Positions 15,053 through 20,060 of a stretch of 20,060 nt of DNA are shown here, one piece after another; position 1 is the stretch's first letter, and each line of letters starts with the position of its first letter. Under the pieces are notes generated by a model, which did no database searches, was not told the origin of the DNA, and worked only from the letters and a program-made list of their open reading frames with translations. This DNA comes from Russula earlei (taxonomy: Eukaryota > Basidiomycota > Agaricomycetes > Russulales > Russulaceae). The stretch lies in the NCBI GenBank assembly GCA_025769875.1, contig JAGFNK010000847.1:1-20060 (forward strand), in the 5' to 3' direction. The position numbers and the translations under genes were made by a program.

Positions 15053-15315
15053 GACATGAGGATATTGCTCGTGTGCTTTTCGAGCATGCCGCAGATCCGA
15101 ATGCCCAAAATTATCGAAAGTCGACAGCATTGCATCTGGCATCGAGTTGGGGAAACCTTGACGTCGCAAAGCTGCTGCTCCAGTACACCTCCGATATTCA
15201 TGTACCGGATAGTGAGGGTCAGACGCCATTCCAGAGAGCCTCAGAACAGGAAACACATCGTGATATGATGGAGCTCCTGTTAGCGCATGGAGCAGTCGAT
15301 CATAGGAAATTATAA
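15053..15315 (+). pseudogene. Severed 3' end of the ankyrin array
   Basis: From GACATGAGGATATTGCTCGT the sequence rejoins the ankyrin unit in the middle: 45 of 48 bases equal the array consensus, reading EDIARVLFEHAADPNA. Two diverged terminal ankyrin units follow (STALHLASSWGNLDVAKLLL; TPFQRASEQETHRDMMELLL), then AHGAVDHRKL and a TAA at 15313-15315. This is the natural C-terminus lacking from the ORF that stops at 10799. The 4.3 kb between 10758 and 15052 therefore interrupts one gene. The first partial codon context reads TGA, so it cannot be translated on its own from upstream. Confidence 0.85.
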
Positions 15316-15776
15316 CTGAACAGTTGGGTGAGTTGGCAAAGTATTCGGATGGTCTGTGATGCATCTACAATAATACACATAGGATGGACAATGGAATAGT
15401 GTGGAGTTGTCAGTCTTCCTCACACCCAGTCAATGTCACCGCCGCATGATATTGCATGACCTTTACCTGGAGTCTCGAAGTCGGAATGAGGTCAGGGCAA
15501 ATCTTGCGTAGGTCACGGCAGGTGACTCGAATACCGGGCCCACGAATCGATAAATGATTTAAAACAAAATTTCCAAGTTGTATACAGTTTGAGACAGACA
15601 CCAAGCCGCAGTCTCTATTGTATTATGGAGAGGTTGTACACAATTAATGAGGGGACATAAAAGTTGAAAGTGCAGGGGCGGCTGGGGCGCATTGGGACCA
15701 GGGACAGTTTGGGATGAGAACACTTTGGAGCAAGTCGAAAAGCCTTCTTTAAGAGTTTGAAGCATGCTTTGCTCAC
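15316..15776. other. No gene seen
   Basis: This is non-coding sequence between the ankyrin remnant and the LINE relic. On the minus strand it would be the 3' trailer of that relic. No terminal repeats were found. Confidence 0.5.
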
Positions 15777-16010
15777 CTACGAGAACTCAAGGAGACCTTC
15801 TTTAGCACCAAAAAGGGTCGATAGGGAGAGGTGGGGGCTATCGGAGAGAGGTAGGCTGCCTGAGGGCGCTGCAGAATATGTGCACTGCTGAATGACATGA
15901 GCGACAGTTTGAGTATTTACGCCACAGTTGGGGCATCCGGTCGACCTGTGGCGCGGAAGTGGGATTTGTAGGAGCCAAGAAAGGCAGGTCTTGTGATGAG
16001 GTGGATGGAT
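15777..16010 (-). pseudogene. C-terminal relic of a LINE ORF2 (zinc-knuckle end)
   Basis: The minus strand reads GCPNCGVNTQTVAHVIQQC, the CCHC motif that closes many LINE RT or RNase H proteins, then LSTLFGAKEGLLEF and a TAG at 15777-15779. Upstream in a different frame is LITRPAFLGSYKSHFRATGR, which looks like the preceding part of the same domain, so a frameshift lies near 15940. No RT catalytic motif is present; this is a 5'-truncated and mutated remnant. Its orientation is opposite to the ORF1 at 17093, so it is not that element's missing ORF2. Confidence 0.6.
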
Positions 16011-16350
16011 GTTGATGAGGGAGGGGCAGCGGAAAGGTGGTCATGGTCCCGTCTGTGAGCATGTGATAGGTTCGGGGTCTCGATATTATATAGCCTGCCG
16101 TGAGAAGATGGCTAGTCCGTTGGTTAAGGGCGCCTGAAAGTCGCGGCTTGTGGCAGATTAGGGGAAATGAGTTGGCTACATTGTCCTGGGTGAATTTGAC
16201 ACGACGTTTGACTCCTCACAGAGAGGGTTCAGGTTCAGGCGGACACGATTCAAGTCGAATCCTCGTGTTCCTAAAAAGAGAATGATTTAGGACAGCATTG
16301 TGCCGAACCCACGGACGTGGGATGTCCTGCGTGGGGACACAAGTTTGTGT
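16011..16350. other. No gene seen; weak tRNA-like patch
   Basis: TGGCTAGTCCGTTGGTTAAG (from 16109) recalls a tRNA D-arm, and GATTCAAGTCG near 16248 recalls a B box. The rest does not fold as a tRNA, so no RNA gene is called. Confidence 0.4.
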
Positions 16351-16712
16351 TTATGTGTATGGCTGCAAGGTTGGGGGAGAGGATGGTGACTCGGTTTTCG
16401 AGATATAGTTGAGGTGTCGTTGTGGGAGATAGGATGCTGAGACCAGGATGCTGAGGTCCATGTCGAAAGCCATGGGCTGTGGTGCCCAGTTACGAGAGGA
16501 GTGGTGCGCTTTCATGGTCTCAATCGCCTGTTGGACGAATGGAGAACGTCTACACGGGAGATGGTAGGTGTGGTATGGACGCGTAAAAAGACTACGGGAC
16601 TCACCTTTGCCGAAAAGACCAGCTGCATTCAATTCCTTGTCGATGTATGGAAAACCTTATGCTGGTCAGTGTGGAACAGACAAGGGAAAAGACAGTGGGA
16701 CTCACGTGCCAT
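16351..16712 (-). CDS. Small, doubtful minus-strand gene
   Basis: ATGGCAC (16712-16706) could be spliced over a 50-nt GTGAG...AAG intron (16705-16656) to FPYIDKELNAAGLFGK, which looks like protein. The frame runs on through an apparent GTGAGT...CAACAG intron sequence into QQAIETMKAHHSSRNWA and ends at 16351. Splicing that second putative intron breaks the frame; leaving it in keeps it. Either the gene is decayed or the structure is wrong. No family is recognised. Confidence 0.25.
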
Positions 16713-17092
16713 GGTCAATGTGTTATTAATGCACGTAGACAAGTGTGTGCAGCAAGTCCGCAGATAGAGAGACGATAATGTCCGAGTCCATGATCATAAG
16801 AGCACCTGATCTTTTGAGACGGAATATAGGAGTGTTATTTAACAAGGGATGATCGTAAATCGTAGCACAGTAATCATTTTTGTATAGTATGCAATATCGG
16901 AAATAAGCTGTTGCGCTTGCTCTGGCATGGCTGCGTGCGTCCGAATGGAAGCGTGCATTGAGTAGGCCGGAGCAATGCCTCGTTACGGATAATTTTTCGG
17001 GACAAAGTACACGCAGTGAATTGATCTCTACTGTACATGTACGTATTGAGCCCGATCTCCGTGGCTAGAAGAGTAGCAATCAGTATGACGGC
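16713..17092. other. Upstream sequence of ORF1, no gene seen
   Basis: If 17093 starts a LINE ORF1, its 5' untranslated region should lie here. No target duplication or internal promoter motif was identified. Confidence 0.4.
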
Positions 17093-19657
17093 ATGGATCT
17101 CGGTCCGTTACCACCACTACCTCCCAACCCTAACCCCACCCCAAAAACCCCCCAACCCCCGGAAAAGCCACCTGACCCAGGGAAATCTTATCCACTGAGA
17201 GGGGAACACCCAAAGAACCCAGTGCCTGCCCTGATTGAAGGGAGAGACACAACCTTTTTGCCAGACCTGAGACCCATTTCCCCAGTCGAAAACGAAGCCA
17301 ATGTCCCCTCCCCCCTCAACAGGAAGGTTAGCGGCAACAACCAACCTCCAGCCGAAGGGGATGACCTTCGCATCCTTCTCTCTCACACCACTGAGTGTCT
17401 CAATATCATCTGGAAGGGCTTCCTTCACACGAAAACCCCGGGTGGCTTAGACGCCTCTGACTGGGCTTCACTATGCTGCCACCTAGTGAATGCCATAGGA
17501 CGAGGTTTCCTCCAAGCTGTCGAAAACCTAGGAGAGGCAGCGATAAAAGTTTCCATTGCAGGGTCCACTGACCCAACGCCCCTGGCACCGAACCTCCCCA
17601 CCCTTTTCCACAGACTGACGGACACATCCAATCTCTTAGCAGCCCACCTTGCCGGAAACCTCACCAATTACCAGGATGAACATTCCACCATCCTGGAGGA
17701 ATATCGGAAAAGGGCAGCCAAGAAGGCTACAGTAGAGGTGGATGAAACTTGGAGGCTCTGGAAGGAGCAACAAGTGGAACAACGAGCAGCAGCACAGGAA
17801 ACGGATATCGCCGCTGCCGCACGGAACAGAAACTTCATCTTCTTCCTGCAATCAGCTGAGGAGATGGGCTTTACTCTCTCCACGCAAACCACTAATGGCC
17901 GCACACAGATGACGCCCAAAGCGGGCAGCAAAAGGACCATTTCTGGGTCCGTCCCACCATCCGCCCATACCCAATTGCCCCATCAAACACACCCCCCTGA
18001 TATGAGCAGCACGCCCTCCCCCCTCCACACACCGAGAGGACGAGACGCCGCACGAGCCCCAACCACACCCCGCCCTATCACCAGGAGGGCGGAACCCTCC
18101 CCAACACCCAACCCCAAAGGTAAAACCCACCCTGGACCACTAACCGAACCACAAGGGGCTGCACACCCAGACGCTGACGCAATCACCCAAGCTGTCATGA
18201 GAGCCATGGCTCCTTTCGCAACGCGCCTACAGGCGCTGGAAAAACTATCAATGCCCCCCCCAAAAAGCGCATATACAGGTGAGTCACATCGCGAACTGCT
18301 CACCAACCTAAACACCAGACAACGGATGCCGCCATCACACCCACTGCCAACCAGCACCATCGGCGACCCCCAACCAAGTGCCGCGCCCACCCGCTCAGAT
18401 AAAACGGAAGCAGATTTCACCCAGGTCTCCTACCAAAGGAGGACCAAGGGCCCGAACAAAGGAGCACCCCCTGCCGGAACCGCTCCAGACATGACTATCA
18501 TCACCCCAGCAGTGTATGCCACGGTAGCAGCAACTGCGGCCGACAACCCAAGCCAACCCCCTGGACGCAAACCCAAACACTGCAGTGCGCCGACCATCAC
18601 GGAAGTAATGGTTCTACGAGCCGGCGGGTTTAGTGATGGCCAGGTGGAACAGAACATACGCGCAAGGGCTGCGGACGCAATAGTCAGGGAGGTTCGACTC
18701 CACATGAGCAAAGCGGTAGCCAACCCCATTCCCCTAAGGGCCGGTAGGTGGAGCGTGCACCCACGCAGCAAAGGTAACTTTGTCTTCTCTTTTGAAGGAA
18801 CGATCTCTTTCAATAACATCATGTCATACGAGACTTTCCTACTCAAACCTTTCCAAGGAATAGGCCAGCTATGCCCATCGCTGGGCTGGACCCGCTTCCT
18901 TGCACATGGTGTCCCGGTCAAGGACAACGATGGCTTTCTCTTCAGCTTATCTGAGCTTCTTGCAGAGGTAAGCACGCTGCCAGGGCTAACGAAGGCACAC
19001 TTCTCCATGCGACCGAGGTGGCTTAAACCTATCGAGCGCATAAACGGACCTTACTCAACCCTCACTTTTGCCATCTCTGACCCAAGCGGCTCGGTGGCAA
19101 ACACACTCTTCAATGGCCGCACTGCCCTCTTCGGCAAGGAAGTATCAATATGTAAGTGGATAGACAATCCAGCCCTAGTTCAATGCTCAAGATGCCACGC
19201 ACTGGGACACACCAAAAAATCCAAGGCGTGCCCACTGGGTATAGACTCAGTTAAATGCTACCGATGTGGTGCGGCTCACACCTCTGAGGAGCACGACCAA
19301 AAGTGCCATCGGAAGCACACAGTCGCAGGCCTATGCGACTGCACGCACTTTAAATGTTTGAACTGCCACCTGAGCGGACACCACTGCAGAGATGCCAAGT
19401 GCCCCGCTAGAGATAACTACAGACCGAGGGCGCCACGAAAGGTGGTACGTGCAAGAAACAAAGGTAAGGACAAGGAAACCAATACCGAAATGGAGGAAGG
19501 TGAGTACAACGAATGGGTGGGAAGCCTTCCCAACAACGACAACGTGTCAAGACACGTACTGCTGATCCGTGTGGACTCAGGAGCAGGTGGGCAAGGGTCG
19601 GAACAGATGGTACGCGGCGTAGGAGGCGTTGAACAAGAGGACGAGCCAAATGACTAA
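17093..19657 (+). CDS. LINE-type ORF1 (Gag-like nucleic-acid-binding protein), intact
   Basis: This is an uninterrupted frame of 854 residues. Residues 1-35 are proline-rich. A helical, charged stretch at about 200-260 (ILEEYRKRAAKKATVE, WRLWKEQQVEQRAAAQ) could form a coiled coil. About 290-480 is low-complexity Pro/Thr/Ser-rich linker. About 500-690 is a folded-looking domain (RAGRWSVHPRSKGNFVFSF, LFGKEVSICKWIDNP). A cysteine/histidine cluster follows: CSRCHALGH at 698-706, CYRCGAAH at 722-729 and CLNCHLSGHHC at 755-765, and the C-terminus is basic then acidic. This order matches ORF1 proteins of fungal LINEs, which coat element RNA in a ribonucleoprotein. The ATG at 17093 opens the frame. 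The stop is TAA, with a possible overlapping ATG (ATGACTAAG) that opens only a short frame. No endonuclease or RT follows within the window, so the copy is either ORF1-only or has lost ORF2. The intact frame suggests a young copy. Confidence 0.75.
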   Translation: MDLGPLPPLPPNPNPTPKTPQPPEKPPDPGKSYPLRGEHPKNPVPALIEGRDTTFLPDLRPISPVENEANVPSPLNRKVSGNNQPPAEGDDLRILLSHTTECLNIIWKGFLHTKTPGGLDASDWASLCCHLVNAIGRGFLQAVENLGEAAIKVSIAGSTDPTPLAPNLPTLFHRLTDTSNLLAAHLAGNLTNYQDEHSTILEEYRKRAAKKATVEVDETWRLWKEQQVEQRAAAQETDIAAAARNRNFIFFLQSAEEMGFTLSTQTTNGRTQMTPKAGSKRTISGSVPPSAHTQLPHQTHPPDMSSTPSPLHTPRGRDAARAPTTPRPITRRAEPSPTPNPKGKTHPGPLTEPQGAAHPDADAITQAVMRAMAPFATRLQALEKLSMPPPKSAYTGESHRELLTNLNTRQRMPPSHPLPTSTIGDPQPSAAPTRSDKTEADFTQVSYQRRTKGPNKGAPPAGTAPDMTIITPAVYATVAATAADNPSQPPGRKPKHCSAPTITEVMVLRAGGFSDGQVEQNIRARAADAIVREVRLHMSKAVANPIPLRAGRWSVHPRSKGNFVFSFEGTISFNNIMSYETFLLKPFQGIGQLCPSLGWTRFLAHGVPVKDNDGFLFSLSELLAEVSTLPGLTKAHFSMRPRWLKPIERINGPYSTLTFAISDPSGSVANTLFNGRTALFGKEVSICKWIDNPALVQCSRCHALGHTKKSKACPLGIDSVKCYRCGAAHTSEEHDQKCHRKHTVAGLCDCTHFKCLNCHLSGHHCRDAKCPARDNYRPRAPRKVVRARNKGKDKETNTEMEEGEYNEWVGSLPNNDNVSRHVLLIRVDSGAGGQGSEQMVRGVGGVEQEDEPND

Positions 19658-19725
19658 GATATACCAGATGGGGACTGGTACGTGTAACTGGAGGCAGAGG
19701 CGAAGGTTAGAAGCCAGTGCAGCGA
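19658..19725 (+). other. Junction between ORF1 and the long direct repeat
   Basis: This is 68 bp of sequence between the ORF1 stop and the point where identity to the window start can first be tested. An ATG overlapping the ORF1 stop opens about 45 codons that run into the repeat and end at TGA. I do not recognise an ORF2 N-terminus in it. Confidence 0.4.
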
Positions 19726-20060
19726 GAGGCTTTAAACAAGGCGGTCGTAGAAGAGTACCTTGGGGACGAGAGGAGTCTTTAAACTGAGCGGTCGCAGGGG
19801 AGTACCCAGGAAGAGGAGAGTATCACAAATGGACAGTCTGACGACTGCCATACTTCATTGGGGTTTATATACAGTGTACAGGGTCGATTACAAAGACCTG
19901 GGACTATTCTAGACTCTTTGATACCACCCAATAGGACTACAGAGGCATAAACTTGCTTGTGTCAAGTTTCAGGCTTACTGAGCGCATTACTGATCATTGT
20001 GGAGCGATGACATCATTATGATGTCACTGTGGAGTGCTTAGTGAGCCTATGAGGTCACTG
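19726..20060. repeat. Right copy of the long direct repeat (partner at 1-335)
   Basis: It aligns gap-free to 1-335 with 13 mismatches, most of them transitions. It follows the LINE-type ORF1, and the window ends inside it. The left copy shows that the sequence after it (336-1874) contains no reverse transcriptase. Confidence 0.85.

Noticed and set aside
16100..16290. tRNA gene or tRNA-derived SINE
   Set aside because: A D-arm-like patch (16109-16130) and a B-box-like patch (about 16248) are present, but the T-arm does not pair, the acceptor stem is missing and no poly-T terminator follows.

Overview
The window looks like fungal nuclear DNA, most likely from an Agaricomycete (mushroom-forming basidiomycete). 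The reasons are a gene with many 51-62 nt GT-AG introns that splice in phase, a Goodbye-NACHT-ankyrin STAND receptor of the kind expanded in mushrooms, a Ty1/copia element, LINE-type retroelement pieces, and pyrimidine-rich sequence upstream of the receptor's start codon. No genus is claimed. All family names come from motif recognition by eye.

Layout. (1) 1-1874 is non-coding, repeat-rich DNA: a 335-bp block that recurs at the right edge of the window, a diverged LTR-like hairpin region (684-840) and a possible inverted-repeat element (1010-1412). (2) 1875-6261 is a structurally complete copia-type LTR retrotransposon: two 246-bp LTRs with TGTTGG...CCAACA ends, a 5-bp GCGCC target duplication, a primer site matching the anticodon arm of elongator tRNA-Met, and one long but catalytically ruined gag-pol reading frame. 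It sits, in sense orientation, in the upstream region of the next gene. (3) 6656-10799 is that gene, a nine-exon Goodbye-NACHT receptor followed in the same frame by ankyrin repeats. Twelve 99-bp units form an exact, near-identical tandem array. A single in-frame TAA (9228-9230) separates the NACHT part from the ankyrin part. (4) 10758-15052 is foreign or rearranged DNA that cuts the ankyrin array. It holds two damaged minus-strand genes, a 37-bp repeat pair and a 1,628-bp element with perfect 25-bp terminal inverted repeats flanked by TA. (5) 15053-15315 is the severed 3' end of the ankyrin array, with the original stop codon. (6) 15316-17092 is intergenic, with a LINE ORF2 C-terminal relic on the minus strand. 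(7) 17093-19657 is an intact LINE-type ORF1 (Gag-like, with cysteine-rich knuckles), followed by the second copy of the 335-bp block.

Taken together this is an innate-immunity-type receptor locus being taken apart and possibly rewired by transposons. A retrotransposon has landed in its upstream region, a nonsense codon has split it, a multi-kilobase insertion has cut its sensor array, and the whole interval lies between direct repeats about 96% identical. The best leads are the CpG-biased decay confined to the 5' LTR, the severed and homogenised ankyrin array, and the unclassified TA-flanked element.
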